DNA of 64,000 bases from Gammaproteobacteria bacterium (lineage in GTDB: Bacteria; Pseudomonadota; Gammaproteobacteria; JAURND01). The stretch lies in the NCBI GenBank assembly GCA_035546635.1, contig DASZWJ010000044.1:1-64000 (forward strand), in the 5' to 3' direction. The notes below the pieces were generated by a model. It was not told the DNA's origin. It saw only the letters and a program-made list of their open reading frames with translations, and did not search any database. Shown piece after piece: positions 25,744 through 35,748 of this stretch. Both the position numbers and the translations under genes were made by a program. Numbering within the stretch: position 1 is the first letter of the stretch; each line of letters starts with the position of its first letter.

Positions 25744-26996
25744 CGCTTCATAGCCTCGAAGAATTCTTCGTTAGTTTTAGTCACTTTCAATCTGTCTAGG
25801 AGAAATTCGCTGGCGGCCAATTCATCCATAGGATGCAAAATTTTACGCAGAATCCACATTCTTTGCAGTTCATCAGGTTTGGTGATGAGTTCTTCACGAC
25901 GCGTACCGGAACGGTTAATGTTGATAGAAGGAAACACGCGTTTTTCAGCGATGCGCCGGTCAAGATGAATTTCCATATTACCGGTACCTTTAAATTCTTC
26001 GTAGATGACATCGTCCATTTTCGAGCCAGTTTCAACTAAAGCTGTAGCAATAATGGTTAAACTGCCACCGCCTTCGATATTACGTGCTGCACCAAAGAAG
26101 CGTTTTGGTCTGTGTAGCGCATTGGCGTCGACACCGCCTGTTAACACTTTTCCTGATGAGGGAATAACCGTGTTATAGGCACGGGCTAAACGGGTGATGG
26201 AATCTAATAAAATCACTACATCACGTTTATGTTCTACTAAACGTTTGGCTTTTTCGATAACCATTTCAGCCACTTGCACGTGGCGCGTCGCGGGTTCATC
26301 AAAGGTGCTGGCAATGACTTCGCCTTTGACGGAACGTTCCATTTCTGTCACTTCTTCAGGGCGTTCATCGATTAACAATACGATTAAATAACATTCAGGG
26401 TGATTATGTGCGATGGAAGTAGCGATATTTTGCAACATCATCGTTTTACCTGCTTTAGGCGGTGATACGATGAGGCCGCGTTGGCCTTTGCCTATTGGGG
26501 CAACTAGATCAATGATGCGGGCAGTGATGTCTTCGGAACTGCCATTGCCACGTTCCATTTTGATACGTACATCGGGGAACAGAGGCGTTAAGTTTTCAAA
26601 AAGTATTTTATTTTTAGCCAGTTCAGGTTTATCGAAATTAATTTCGCTGACTTGTAATAGCGCAAAGTAACGTTCGCCTTCTTTGGGAGGACGTATTTTT
26701 CCAGAAACGGTATCGCCGGTGCGTAGATTGAAACGACGAATTTGACTGGGTGATACATAAATATCATCCGGTCCAGCTAAATAGGAGCTGTCATCGGAGC
26801 GTAGAAAACCAAAACCATCCTGAAGTATTTCCAGGACACCGTCGCCAAAAATATCTTCTCCACTTTGTGCATGGGCTTTTAACAAAGCGAAGATAATATC
26901 TTGTTTGCGCGTTCGCGCCATGTTTTCAATACCCATTTCTTGGGCTAAATGAATGAGTTCAGAGGGAGATTTTTGCTTTAGTTCAGTTAAATTCAT
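25740..26996 (-). CDS. rho: Transcription termination factor Rho
   Basis: An RNA-dependent hexameric ATPase that ends transcription. From ATG 26996 the protein has 418 residues, matching the usual ~419: N-terminal Rho_N helices ([20 protein letters not shown]), the cold-shock-like RNA-binding domain ([26 protein letters not shown]), Walker [10 protein letters not shown] near residue 180 and Walker [17 protein letters not shown]. An upstream in-frame start would add 33 unrelated residues and is rejected. ubiD overlaps its stop, and trxA lies upstream on the same strand, the usual trxA-rho order. Confidence 0.97.
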   Translation of the reverse strand: MNLTELKQKSPSELIHLAQEMGIENMARTRKQDIIFALLKAHAQSGEDIFGDGVLEILQDGFGFLRSDDSSYLAGPDDIYVSPSQIRRFNLRTGDTVSGKIRPPKEGERYFALLQVSEINFDKPELAKNKILFENLTPLFPDVRIKMERGNGSSEDITARIIDLVAPIGKGQRGLIVSPPKAGKTMMLQNIATSIAHNHPECYLIVLLIDERPEEVTEMERSVKGEVIASTFDEPATRHVQVAEMVIEKAKRLVEHKRDVVILLDSITRLARAYNTVIPSSGKVLTGGVDANALHRPKRFFGAARNIEGGGSLTIIATALVETGSKMDDVIYEEFKGTGNMEIHLDRRIAEKRVFPSININRSGTRREELITKPDELQRMWILRKILHPMDELAASEFLLDRLKVTKTNEEFFEAMKR

Positions 26997-27386
26997 AGGT
27001 TCGCTTCTTAGAGTGATGGTGAAAAGGTAAAAGGTTTTATATGTGAATGATCTTTTATAGTGGTAAGCGCTGTCATCTTGAGCAACTGCTGTCATCCTGA
27101 GCGTAGCGAAGGATGACAGCGGTTGCTCAGAATGACAGCCCTAAGCTCTGAGTTTTTAAAAATGAATTAATGACACCGGCATTAAACGCATACCGAAATT
27201 CAACTATCCAATCGAATAGTTGAATGCTTAAACCCTAAGGGAAAATTTGCCGGATGGCTTTAATACAGGGGAAATGAATTTGTCACGAAATATATGAAAA
27301 ATTTTAAATCCATTTAACTTAAAACGCAAGCATCTATTAAAATATAAATTCAAGCGCATGTTTTTTACTTAGATCCCTGTAAAAAA
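26997..27386. other. rho leader / trxA-rho intergenic region
   Basis: About 390 bases without a gene. It holds the palindrome at 27069-27139 and AT-rich DNA. rho genes are often autoregulated through their leader, and this length would allow it, but I see no defined element beyond the repeat. Confidence 0.5.
27069..27139. repeat. Nested GCTGTCATC palindrome in the rho leader
   Basis: Outer arms GCTGTCATCTTGAGCAAC and GGTTGCTCAGAATGACAGC enclose inner arms GCTGTCATCC/GGATGACAGC around GAGCGTAGCGAA. It shares the core with the repeats at 10641 and 47662. Confidence 0.85.
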
Positions 27387-27713
27387 TCAGAGGTGGTCAT
27401 CTAAAAAAGCGGTTAATTGCGATTTAGACAATGCGCCTACTTTCATAGAAACCATATTACCATCTTTAAATAAAAGTAAGCTAGGTATACCTCTTATTCC
27501 ATATTTTGCCGGAGTTTTGGAGTTTTCGTCCACATTTATTTTAACTATTTTGAGCTTATCAGTATATTCTTTGGCGACTTCCTCTAATACCGGTCCTATC
27601 ATTTTACAGGGACCGCACCATTCAGCCCAGAAATCGACTAGAACGGGAGTCGAGGATTTAAGAACTTGTTCGTCAAAGGCATCGTCGGTTACGTGTTGCA
27701 GTGATTCGCTCAT
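27387..27713 (-). CDS. trxA: Thioredoxin
   Basis: A 108-residue thioredoxin-fold disulphide reductant of the cytoplasm. The active site is [13 protein letters not shown] (Cys33, Cys36) in the standard sequence, followed by the conserved cis-Pro segment [14 protein letters not shown]. It acts on ribonucleotide reductase and other oxidised proteins. It precedes rho with about 390 bases between, and has a plausible promoter at 27744-27772. Confidence 0.97.
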   Translation of the reverse strand: MSESLQHVTDDAFDEQVLKSSTPVLVDFWAEWCGPCKMIGPVLEEVAKEYTDKLKIVKINVDENSKTPAKYGIRGIPSLLLFKDGNMVSMKVGALSKSQLTAFLDDHL

Positions 27714-27743
27714 AATTAAGGCTCATGAAAGATGAATGTTATT

Positions 27744-27772
27744 AGCATAAGAAATTCTTGGGGGAATTGCAA
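27744..27772 (-). promoter_or_regulatory. Possible sigma70 promoter of trxA
   Basis: On the minus strand TTGCAA and TATGCT stand 17 bases apart, with the -10 about 31 bases before the trxA ATG. Both boxes match four of six consensus bases. Confidence 0.4.
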
Positions 27773-27780
27773 TAGGTGAA

Positions 27781-27860
27781 TTTTTTTCCTCTAACAGCCG
27801 TGACTTTTTCCCTTCTCCCACAAGGGGAGAAGGGAAAATGCCAAGGCTATTTGAGAAAAA
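27781..27860. repeat. Palindromic repeat upstream of trxA
   Basis: The TTCCCTTCTCCCACAAGGGG core is bordered by CCTCTAACAGCCGTGAC on one side and GCCAAGGCTATTTGAG on the other, so the outer parts are also inverted copies. Same family as the element at 15363. Confidence 0.8.
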
Positions 27861-27864
27861 TTAT

Positions 27865-29094
27865 TTAGAGTCCACTATTCATCAATAACCGTTTCAACTC
27901 CGGTCGAGTTCTCGATAAAAACGCATAAGCATTGGGTCGTGAATTGAATATCACCGCTATCGTAGTATCATCCGGCCGCGATAAAATAAAAGCATTAGTA
28001 CCTGTGAAACTACCGGTTTGAATCCAATCCGTTTCACCCGGTAGGTTGGAAATAATGCCGCCCATTGTGTAATAAGTCATTTTGTTTTTGGGTACAAAAG
28101 CAGGCTTAGTTTGCATGATGCCTAAATAGCGGCTATTTAAAATTTGAAAATGCTTTAATGCTTGAATAAAGGTTGCCAAGTCATAGGCAGAGGCTAGCCA
28201 ACCACCATTACCAAAGTTTTTACGTAAAATTTCCATATTAGAATAGGGAAGATAAAAAGAATTTGCTAATTCTTGCGGAGTAATGCCACCGGGTGGGCGG
28301 TAATAGGTCACTTCATTCGGCAGACGGTACTTTTGCTGTGTACTCCCTATGACCATATCATGTATGCCTATAGGCGCTAGAATTTGCGACTTCACATAAT
28401 TTTCATAGCCTTTGTAGCCATAGGGCGTGCCGGTTACCTTATTAATCACTAAACCTAAAATGCAATAATCCATATTTGAGTAGACATAAGTGGTTCCAGG
28501 TTTATGTCTTAAGGGCTGAGACATCATATAGCGGGTCGTAGTTTCGCAGCTGGCAGGTAATTCAGGAGAGAGTACCGCAAGAAAATTTTGCGGCCAAGGA
28601 CCAAACATGGGGTCGAAATGTCCCGCCCCAGGATTAAACCAGCCCGAGGACATCTGTAACAAGTTTTGTACGGTAATCTGATAAATTTGTGGATTGATAC
28701 TGCGTCCATTTAAAGGCTTTAAATCATTTAAAATGTCGAAAACTTTATCATTCAGATTGAGTTTTCCTTCTTGAATTAATTTTAGCACTGTCACTGCGGT
28801 AAAAGTTTTGGAAGTACTGGCAATGCGAAATAAATCATTTGGCATTACTTCTGTACGTGATTGCATATCCGCCCAACCATAGCCGCGTGCCGTTGTAACC
28901 TTACCATTTTTCATGACCACCAGTGCAGCGCCAGGTAGATTCCAGCGCTTCATGAAATTGACCATATTACGATCGAAAGTCTGAATCTTTGGACTGTCAG
29001 ATGTGCCGGTGATGGGGAAGTTTTTGACGACTTGCGCCTGACTTAAGCCACAAGCCATAACCAAACTGATTAAACAGATGAGGTTTTTAAACAA
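27865..29094 (-). CDS. Exported serine hydrolase of the beta-lactamase/class C fold
   Basis: A 409-residue protein with a signal peptide (MFKNLICLISLVMACGLSQA). The beta-lactamase-type motifs are SxxK in IASTSKTFTAV (Ser93, Lys96) and YSN in YVYSNMDYC (205-207). A third motif near TGSFTGTNAF is less clear. Members act as esterases, D-aminopeptidases, D,D-carboxypeptidases or regulators; nothing shows it degrades antibiotics. It ends the two-gene run with the reductase upstream (16 bases between). Confidence 0.85.
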   Translation of the reverse strand: MFKNLICLISLVMACGLSQAQVVKNFPITGTSDSPKIQTFDRNMVNFMKRWNLPGAALVVMKNGKVTTARGYGWADMQSRTEVMPNDLFRIASTSKTFTAVTVLKLIQEGKLNLNDKVFDILNDLKPLNGRSINPQIYQITVQNLLQMSSGWFNPGAGHFDPMFGPWPQNFLAVLSPELPASCETTTRYMMSQPLRHKPGTTYVYSNMDYCILGLVINKVTGTPYGYKGYENYVKSQILAPIGIHDMVIGSTQQKYRLPNEVTYYRPPGGITPQELANSFYLPYSNMEILRKNFGNGGWLASAYDLATFIQALKHFQILNSRYLGIMQTKPAFVPKNKMTYYTMGGIISNLPGETDWIQTGSFTGTNAFILSRPDDTTIAVIFNSRPNAYAFLSRTRPELKRLLMNSGL

Positions 29095-29110
29095 ACGTTG
29101 AGTGAAGTTT

Positions 29111-30040
29111 TTAATAGCCTTTCTCCCTGTTGACTAGATTTAATAGCGGCTGTCCTGCCATTACACGCCGGTAATTTTCGACTATTTGCGGTGCTACGGA
29201 ATGCGTGTCCGTTGTACTGGCAATGTGTGGAGTAATAATAACATGTGCCTCTTTCCACAATGGACTGCTTGTAGGCAGCGGTTCGGTGGCAAATACATCC
29301 AGGCACGCGCCAGATAATTGGTTGCTTTCAATGGCAGCAATTAAGTCTGCCTCCACCAGATGATGGCCTCTTGCGACATTAATTAAATAAGCACCAGGTG
29401 GCAATTGCCCAAAAAGTTCCCGGTTCAGAATATGCCGGGTGTCCGGAGTCAGCGGTAATAGACATATTAAAATATTTATGCGCGATAAAAAAGCGTTTAG
29501 CTGATTTTTGCCATAGAAATGTGTGATATCGGGCAGGGTTTGTGGAGATTGGCTAAAGGTAGATACCTGGAAGCCAAGTTGGGTCAATTTAATGGCCGCA
29601 TCGCTGCCGAGTTGTCCAGAGCCCATGATGCCGATTTTAGGTTGTTGGGTTAAGCTGCGCGGCGCCCATAATTTCCGCGTTTGTGATTGTGAATAAAAGT
29701 CGAAGTGGCGCGCATGATTTAACACTGCCCAAACAATATATTGCGTCATATCGCGGATTAAATTTTTATCTATCAGGCGAACAACGGCTAGGTCTTTAGG
29801 GAGTTTGGGGTCACTGAGAATAAAATCTACACCGGCACCTGCTGATGAAATACATTTTAAGTTTGGGAATTTTGCTAATTCACCGTGTGGATAAACCCAG
29901 GCTACAGCAAATGCTATGCTGAGAGGATCCTCTATATCCGGCCAGATATTAATTTTTATATTAGGATCGACAGCATGAATGGCTTTTACCCAGGATTCAG
30001 CCCAGGCATCAGATCTTTCAGAAATTATCATCATAGTCAT
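29111..30040 (-). CDS. D-2-hydroxyacid dehydrogenase, GhrA-like glyoxylate/hydroxypyruvate reductase
   Basis: A 309-residue NAD(P)-dependent oxidoreductase. The dinucleotide motif is GIMGSGQLGSDAA (137-149), and the catalytic set is Arg224 (NVARGHHLV), Glu253 (ATEPLP) and His272 (ITPHIAS). FPNLKCISSAGAGVD (58-72) is typical of the GhrA subgroup, which reduces glyoxylate and hydroxypyruvate. The exact substrate is inferred. The exported hydrolase gene follows after 16 bases; no functional link is evident. Confidence 0.85.
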   Translation of the reverse strand: MTMMIISERSDAWAESWVKAIHAVDPNIKINIWPDIEDPLSIAFAVAWVYPHGELAKFPNLKCISSAGAGVDFILSDPKLPKDLAVVRLIDKNLIRDMTQYIVWAVLNHARHFDFYSQSQTRKLWAPRSLTQQPKIGIMGSGQLGSDAAIKLTQLGFQVSTFSQSPQTLPDITHFYGKNQLNAFLSRINILICLLPLTPDTRHILNRELFGQLPPGAYLINVARGHHLVEADLIAAIESNQLSGACLDVFATEPLPTSSPLWKEAHVIITPHIASTTDTHSVAPQIVENYRRVMAGQPLLNLVNREKGY

Positions 30041-30097
30041 AGATTATCCTTTTTATACGTTTTCACCTCTGCCCCTAAGAGGTGAAAATTATACCGC

Positions 30098-31100
30098 TCA
30101 CCTTAAATGCCGATACACTGCAACCCATGACCCAAGCCACCCAAGAACAATCCCCAGCAATAATAAATTAATACCATCACTCACACTTAAAGTATGCAAT
30201 ACAAAATCACTACCATAAAGTTTTGCCAATAGCTGTGTAGGCGCGTTAATCCAAATAAACAATGCCACAACCCCGATGCAAGCGATGATACTGCCAATCA
30301 ATCCGTACCACATCCCAGTGTATAAAAACGGGCGGCGGATAAACGCGTTGCTGGCTCCAACCAATTGATACACAAAGATTTCATCACGATGGCGTAGGGT
30401 GGCAAGATGAATTGTACTGCCTATGATAAATACAATGCCCAGACTCAATAATATGGCCAGCGCACAAGTGGCGCGGCTTGCCAATTGCAGCAATGCATTT
30501 AGCCTTTTAACCCAGGCTAAATCAAGCTGCGCAATATCCACTTGTGGTAATTGCTTCAGGGTATCTAACAAAGATGCCATCGCATTTGACGTCTGCCATT
30601 TCAATTGCGGAGTGACTATTAGCACACTAGGCAGTGGATTTTCTTTAAGCGTGCTCAGCAGTTGATTGAATCCTGATTGCCGTTGAAAATCAGCCAATCC
30701 TTGGGCGGGAGAAACATAATCTACTTTTTCAATGCCGGAAATTTTGGTCAATTGCTTTGCCAATGATTGTGCAGCGTGCGGATCAACTTGAGATTTGAGA
30801 TACAAAACAATGGGAGAATGACCATCCCAATTTTGCGTAATAGTAGAAACGTTTTTTAACAATACGTAAGGTGGTAGGAAAAATTAGCGCGATTCCAATC
30901 ACGATCACAATCATAGCGCTGGTCACTGGCGTGCGTGCGATTTGACCCAGGCTGAGTAATGCCGCCTGCATGTGACGGCTGCCATAGAGTCGGAAAAAAC
31001 GACGTATATACGGTGAAATTTTGTTTTTTGAAGGTTTAGTGACGGTTTTGTTAGTTTTTTGCAGCTTGGTATTTGATAGTCGTTGGCGTGTGGCGGACAT
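30098..31100 (-). pseudogene. ftsX: Cell-division protein FtsX, interrupted by a frameshift
   Basis: Two overlapping frames together make a full-length FtsX of about 333 residues: an N-terminal part (31100 to about 30860; basic N-tail, then TPVTSAMIVIVIGIALIFPT) and a C-terminal part with the periplasmic loop and three further membrane segments (ALAILLSLGIVFIIGS; YTGMWYGLIGSIIACIGVVA; LLLLGIVLGWLGSWVAVYRH). The break is at a run of six A (T6 on the plus strand, 30852-30857). Removing one A reads TTLRIVKNVSTIT across it; a two-base loss is the alternative. ftsX is normally important for division in partnership with FtsE and EnvC, so an error in the sequence is as likely as real loss. Confidence 0.85.
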
Positions 31101-31124
31101 GATGATGATCCTGTAAGTAGGGAG

Positions 31125-31784
31125 TTACTGTGCTCCAGTCAATCGCCCCTGTTTCAAAGTCAGAATTCGATAAGACATTGCAGCCACCAATGCCAGATCA
31201 TGGGTAGCGATTAAAACCGTTACTCCCACCTGATTAAATGCGACAAATAGTTGCATGATTTCCGCTGCCAGCACTGGATCGAGATTGCCAGTGGGTTCAT
31301 CGGCCAACAACAGGGAAGGTTTATTCACGATAGCTCGAGCAATGCTCACGCGCTGCTGTTCTCCAGCCGACAAACTCATTGGATACAGCTTAAGCTTGTC
31401 CAGCAATCCCACTTTGTCTAAGGCAGCGCGCACGCGTCTTTGGATTTCCTCCATGGTATTGCCGGCAATGACTAGCGGTAATGCCACATTATCAAATACA
31501 GTGCGTGACATCAGTAAATGCGGGTTCTGAAAAATCACGCCAATATTTTGGCGCAATTGTGGAATATGCCGCTCGGATAACTCGGCAAGATTTTTACCCG
31601 AAATAAAGACTTGCCCCTGCGTTGCCCTCTCCAACAGCAGGATTAATTTAAGCAAGGTGCTTTTGCCGGCGCCGGAATGTCCAGTTAAAAATGCCATTTC
31701 GCCCTTTGCCAGCTGAAAATTCACCTGATTGAGTGCTTGCTGGCCGGTTGGGTAATATTTACTGACATGATTAAAATGAATCAT
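31125..31784 (-). CDS. ftsE: Cell-division ATP-binding protein FtsE
   Basis: The ABC-type ATPase partner of FtsX at the division site; FtsEX drives EnvC-dependent activation of wall amidases. The 219-residue protein has Walker A GHSGAGKST (35-43), the signature LSAGEQQRVSIARA, and Walker B LLLADEPTGNLD. Its ATG overlaps the ftsY stop (ATGA) and ftsX follows after 24 bases, the standard ftsY-ftsE-ftsX operon. Confidence 0.96.
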   Translation of the reverse strand: MIHFNHVSKYYPTGQQALNQVNFQLAKGEMAFLTGHSGAGKSTLLKLILLLERATQGQVFISGKNLAELSERHIPQLRQNIGVIFQNPHLLMSRTVFDNVALPLVIAGNTMEEIQRRVRAALDKVGLLDKLKLYPMSLSAGEQQRVSIARAIVNKPSLLLADEPTGNLDPVLAAEIMQLFVAFNQVGVTVLIATHDLALVAAMSYRILTLKQGRLTGAQ

Positions 31785-32785
31785 AGGTTTTCTGCTGGAA
31801 ATAGTGCTTTAACAAAAGCATTAGCGTCAAACGGTTGCAGATCGTCAATCCCCTCGCCAACGCCAATAAAACGAATTGGCAGCTTTAAGTTTTCCGCCAG
31901 AGAAAAAATTACACCGCCCTTTGCGGTACCATCAAGTTTAGTAATAACCAAACTGTTCAGTTTAACCGCTTCATTAAATTGCGCAGCTTGCCGCAATGCA
32001 TTCTGGCCAATACCGGCATCTAGCACCAGCATCGTTTCATGCGGGGCATTATTATCAGATTTACCCAATACGCGTTTAATTTTTTTCAACTCTTCCATGA
32101 GATGGCTTTGCGTATGCAAGCGTCCTGCGGTATCGGCAATCATGACATCAATATTGCGTGCTCGAGCTGCAGCAAAAGCATCAAAGATCACTGAGGCGCT
32201 ATCGGCGCCAGTCGGTTGTGCGATAACTGGAATATGGTTACGTTCACCCCATATTTGTAACTGTTCAACTGCAGCCGCGCGAAAAGTATCGCCCGCAGCG
32301 AGTAATACTGATTTCCCTTGTCGTTGTAATTGATTGGCCAACTTACCAATCGTTGTAGTTTTTCCTGCGCCATTGACGCCGACCATTAAAATGACATAAG
32401 GCTTAATAGTGTCGGGAATATCCCATGCCGTATTGCAGGGAATTAGAATGTCGGCTAGTGCTTGCTGTAGCGCTGCAAGTAATGCTGAAGAATTAGCCAA
32501 TTCTTTACGTCGCACTCGCCCGGTCATATCGGTAATAATGCGCGTTGTGGCTTGAACACCGACATCCGCCACCAGTAAATAAGTTTCTAACTGCTGCAAC
32601 AAATCGTCATCAATATCTTTTTTACCCAAGACCAATGCTGCTAAACCTTCGGTAAATTGTGCACTGGTGCGTTTTAAACCGCGTCCTAGGGCGCTAAATA
32701 AACCGGATTTTGGTTTTTCCAAAGGGGCAGGCGTCAGTTGTTCTTCATTGACAGGAGGTATTTTGTTTTTTTTGAACCCGAACAT
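31781..32785 (-). CDS. ftsY: Signal recognition particle receptor FtsY
   Basis: The SRP-receptor GTPase for co-translational membrane targeting. The 334-residue protein has the N-domain helices (about 40-110) and a GTPase G-domain with GVNGAGKTTT (136-145), AGDTFRAAAVEQL, IADTAGRLHTQSHLMEELKK and ITKLDGTAKGG. The acidic N-terminal A-domain is very short here, as in many Legionellales and alphaproteobacteria. It is first in the ftsYEX operon and divergent from the M16 peptidase genes. Confidence 0.96.
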   Translation of the reverse strand: MFGFKKNKIPPVNEEQLTPAPLEKPKSGLFSALGRGLKRTSAQFTEGLAALVLGKKDIDDDLLQQLETYLLVADVGVQATTRIITDMTGRVRRKELANSSALLAALQQALADILIPCNTAWDIPDTIKPYVILMVGVNGAGKTTTIGKLANQLQRQGKSVLLAAGDTFRAAAVEQLQIWGERNHIPVIAQPTGADSASVIFDAFAAARARNIDVMIADTAGRLHTQSHLMEELKKIKRVLGKSDNNAPHETMLVLDAGIGQNALRQAAQFNEAVKLNSLVITKLDGTAKGGVIFSLAENLKLPIRFIGVGEGIDDLQPFDANAFVKALFPAENL

Positions 32786-32937
32786 GTGATTTCCAGAATG
32801 GGGAAGAGAGATTTTTATGAAGGGTGATTATAACGGGATATCAGGCAGAGCGCACTCAAGTTAGTGATCGCAATGATTGCACCCCTGAATTCTAACCAGT
32901 ATACTTTTCCATCTCATCAAATCTATGGACTTTTTCC

Positions 32938-34311
32938 GTGTCTCGTTTATTCCGGGTTATTTTATTGATTATATTGCCAACACTCGCATCAGCTAATGAC
33001 GTAGCTTTTTATCAGCTCCCCAATGGATTGCAATTATTCGTTCAGGAAGATCATCGCGCCCCTGTTGCCGTAACGCAGGTGTGGTACAAAGTGGGATCTG
33101 GCTATGAACCAAACGGGATTACTGGCATCTCCCACGCTTTAGAACACATGATGTTCAAGGGCACGCCCAAATATGGTCCCGGTAAATTTGCAGAAATTAT
33201 CGCGGCAAACGGCGGTCAAATGAATGCATTTACTGCCAATGATTTTACGGCATATTACGAAATTATGGCCAAAGATAAACTGCCGCTCAGTTTTGAACTC
33301 GAAGCTGATCGCATGCGAAACCTCTCCCTTGACCCTGCCCAATTTGCAAAAGAAATTCAAGTAGTCATGGAAGAACGGCGCATGCGTGTCGATGATGATC
33401 CTCAGATGAAACTCTATGAACTGTTTATGGCACAAGCCCATGTCGCCTCACCTTATCATCATTTAACCATCGGTTGGATGAATGATCTGCAACACTTAAC
33501 CGTAGATGACGTGCGTCGTTGGTATCAAAATTGGTATGCGCCCAATAACGCCATTTTAGTCGTAGTCGGAGATGTCAATCCTGAAGCAGTACATCAGTTA
33601 GCGCTCAAATATTTTGGTTCATTGCCAGCCAGTCAATTACCTGTTGTGAAACCCGAAGCGGAAATCCCAACTCCAGGGGAACGCAATCTCGTAGTCAAAT
33701 TCCCTGCCGAACTGCCCTTGCTGGCTATCGGATACAATGTACCAGTGATTAAAACCCAAGGCCAATCCAATGACGCTTATGTCCTGGCAGTGATTGCTGC
33801 TATTTTGGATGGCGGCAGTAGTACACGCCTGAACAAAGACTTAGTGCGTGGTCAGCAAATTGCCGCACAAGCAAATGCTTCTTACTCACCTTATTCGCGT
33901 CTTTCGGATCTGTTGATACTAAGCGGTACACCAGCGCCAGGTCATACCATAGCCGAGTTAAAAACAGCTTTATTCAATGAAATCAAAAAATTACAAACCT
34001 CCAAAGTTGCTACAGATGAACTAGAAAGAGTGAAAGCTGGCGTGATTGCTAATAAGGTCTTCTCGCAAGATTCCATAGAGAGCCAAGCTGAAGATATAGG
34101 CTCGTTGGAAGCCGTAGGCTTGCCTTGGAAATTAAAAGAGGATTTTATTCAACATATCTCTGCCGTGACACCAAATGATGTGCAAGCCGTAGCGAGCCGC
34201 TATCTAGTTCCTGAAAACATGACGGTAGCCGAACTGCAACCGCTGCCTTTGCCGAAAAATCAGCCTTCCCCACCACCTCCCATGATTGAGGGAGCAAAGT
34301 ATGTACATTAA
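32938..34311 (+). CDS. Exported M16 zinc peptidase, catalytic subunit
   Basis: A 457-residue insulinase/pitrilysin-family protease. A signal peptide (MSRLFRVILLIILPTLASA) points to the periplasm. The inverted zinc motif HxxEH is present as HALEH (66-70), with a downstream acidic segment for the third ligand. It starts at GTG 32938; no ATG is available in frame. The next gene, 18 bases on, is a homologue without the zinc motif, so the two probably form an active/inactive pair as in other M16B proteins. The substrate is unknown. Confidence 0.9.
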   Translation: MSRLFRVILLIILPTLASANDVAFYQLPNGLQLFVQEDHRAPVAVTQVWYKVGSGYEPNGITGISHALEHMMFKGTPKYGPGKFAEIIAANGGQMNAFTANDFTAYYEIMAKDKLPLSFELEADRMRNLSLDPAQFAKEIQVVMEERRMRVDDDPQMKLYELFMAQAHVASPYHHLTIGWMNDLQHLTVDDVRRWYQNWYAPNNAILVVVGDVNPEAVHQLALKYFGSLPASQLPVVKPEAEIPTPGERNLVVKFPAELPLLAIGYNVPVIKTQGQSNDAYVLAVIAAILDGGSSTRLNKDLVRGQQIAAQANASYSPYSRLSDLLILSGTPAPGHTIAELKTALFNEIKKLQTSKVATDELERVKAGVIANKVFSQDSIESQAEDIGSLEAVGLPWKLKEDFIQHISAVTPNDVQAVASRYLVPENMTVAELQPLPLPKNQPSPPPPMIEGAKYVH

Positions 34312-34329
34312 GAATCATGGGAGCGTTAG

Positions 34330-35748
34330 ATGAATTTTCGTAAAAATTTTATAATTCTGCTAATTAGCTGCTTTGGTTTAATCACAAATATCCAGGCGAC
34401 TTTATCTATGACGCAACCTAAATCAACTACAGCGACTGCTCAGCCGGAAGTTGGGAGCACCTCAATATTAAATATTCAACATTGGCAAACTTCACAGGGA
34501 ACTCCTGTTTATTTTGTGGCAACTCCACAATTACCTATGGTGGATATTTTAGTTTTGTTTAATGCAGGCGCTTCACGTGATGGCATAAAGCCAGGACTTG
34601 CGAAATTAACCAACTCATTATTAGATGAGGGTACTGCCAATTTAACAGCCGACCAGATTTCGCAACAATTTGATAATGTAGGCGTAATTTACCGGACAAC
34701 ATTAGACCGAGATATGGGGGGTATAGGATTACGCAGCTTGACTGATCCAAAATTTTTAGAACCAGCTATTAATACTTTTACCCAAGTATTAACTGCACCA
34801 AATTTTCCTGAAGACGCAGTACAACGTATAAAAAACCAGGTGCTGATATCTTTACAAGAAGAGCGGCAATCGCCAGATACCATTGCGAAAAAGGCCTTTG
34901 TAAAATTATTGTATGGTGACCAACCTTATGGTCACAGTATATTGGGCTCGGAGGAGTCAGTCCAAACACTGACACGAGCTGATGTTCAGCAATTTTATCA
35001 ACAGTATTATGTTGCCAAAAATGCAGTGATAGTGATGGTGGGTGACTTGAGTACTGATAAAGCGCGGGAAATTGCCAATCAGGTGACGCAAGGATTACCC
35101 CCCGGACAACCCGCAAATCCGTTACTGCCAGCTAAACAAGTAACAATAGCCCAACAAAAGGCCATTGATTTCCCAGCACAACAAACCACAGTTTTACTGG
35201 GCCAAGTTGGGATTACACCGCAAGACCCTGATTATTTTCCTTTGACGGTAGGTAATTTCGTTTTAGGCTCTGATCCCTTAGTTTCTGAATTATCTAAGCA
35301 AATCAGATCTCAGCACGGTTGGGCTTATACGGTAACCAGCGTATTTTCACCGTTGCAGGCAGGTGGGCCGTTTGCCGTGTTCTTGCAAACCCGTAATGCA
35401 GAAGCACAAAATGCCATCAACCTAGCACGGCAAATTGTCGATCAATTTATACAGCAGGGACCGACCGAGCAACAATTAGCTGATGCCAAGAAAAACATTA
35501 TTGGTAGTTTCCCTTTAAGCTTGGATAGTAATTCCGATATTTTAGATCAATTGTCTTATATGGTTTTCTACCATTTGCCGCTGGATTATTTAGATACTTA
35601 CCGTGCAAAAGTCGATGCTGTAACCGTCAATCAGGTACGTGAGGCTTATCAGAAGCATCTTCAGCCTAATAATATGGTGACAGTAACAGTCGGTGGGCTT
35701 ATGGATTCTGCGATAGCTAATTCTTCCAAACAAGGCATAGTTGAATAA
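34330..35748 (+). CDS. Exported M16-like peptidase, non-catalytic partner
   Basis: 472 residues with a signal peptide (ending near NIQATLS). It has the M16 fold pattern (MVDILVLFNAGASRDGIKPG; YVAKNAVIVMVGDLSTDKA; VREAYQKHLQPNNMVTVTVGG), but the zinc motif is missing: the matching segment reads GLAKLTNSLLDEG. It should therefore serve as the inactive partner of the preceding protease. The rsmD start lies inside its last codons. Confidence 0.88.
   Translation: MNFRKNFIILLISCFGLITNIQATLSMTQPKSTTATAQPEVGSTSILNIQHWQTSQGTPVYFVATPQLPMVDILVLFNAGASRDGIKPGLAKLTNSLLDEGTANLTADQISQQFDNVGVIYRTTLDRDMGGIGLRSLTDPKFLEPAINTFTQVLTAPNFPEDAVQRIKNQVLISLQEERQSPDTIAKKAFVKLLYGDQPYGHSILGSEESVQTLTRADVQQFYQQYYVAKNAVIVMVGDLSTDKAREIANQVTQGLPPGQPANPLLPAKQVTIAQQKAIDFPAQQTTVLLGQVGITPQDPDYFPLTVGNFVLGSDPLVSELSKQIRSQHGWAYTVTSVFSPLQAGGPFAVFLQTRNAEAQNAINLARQIVDQFIQQGPTEQQLADAKKNIIGSFPLSLDSNSDILDQLSYMVFYHLPLDYLDTYRAKVDAVTVNQVREAYQKHLQPNNMVTVTVGGLMDSAIANSSKQGIVE

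Noticed and set aside
26997-27095. 33-residue N-terminal extension of rho
   Set aside because: The residues are unlike any Rho, and the internal ATG gives the standard length and start sequence.
27865-29094. True beta-lactamase (antibiotic resistance)
   Set aside because: The motifs show only the fold; the wider family is mostly esterases and peptidases, and the third motif is unclear.
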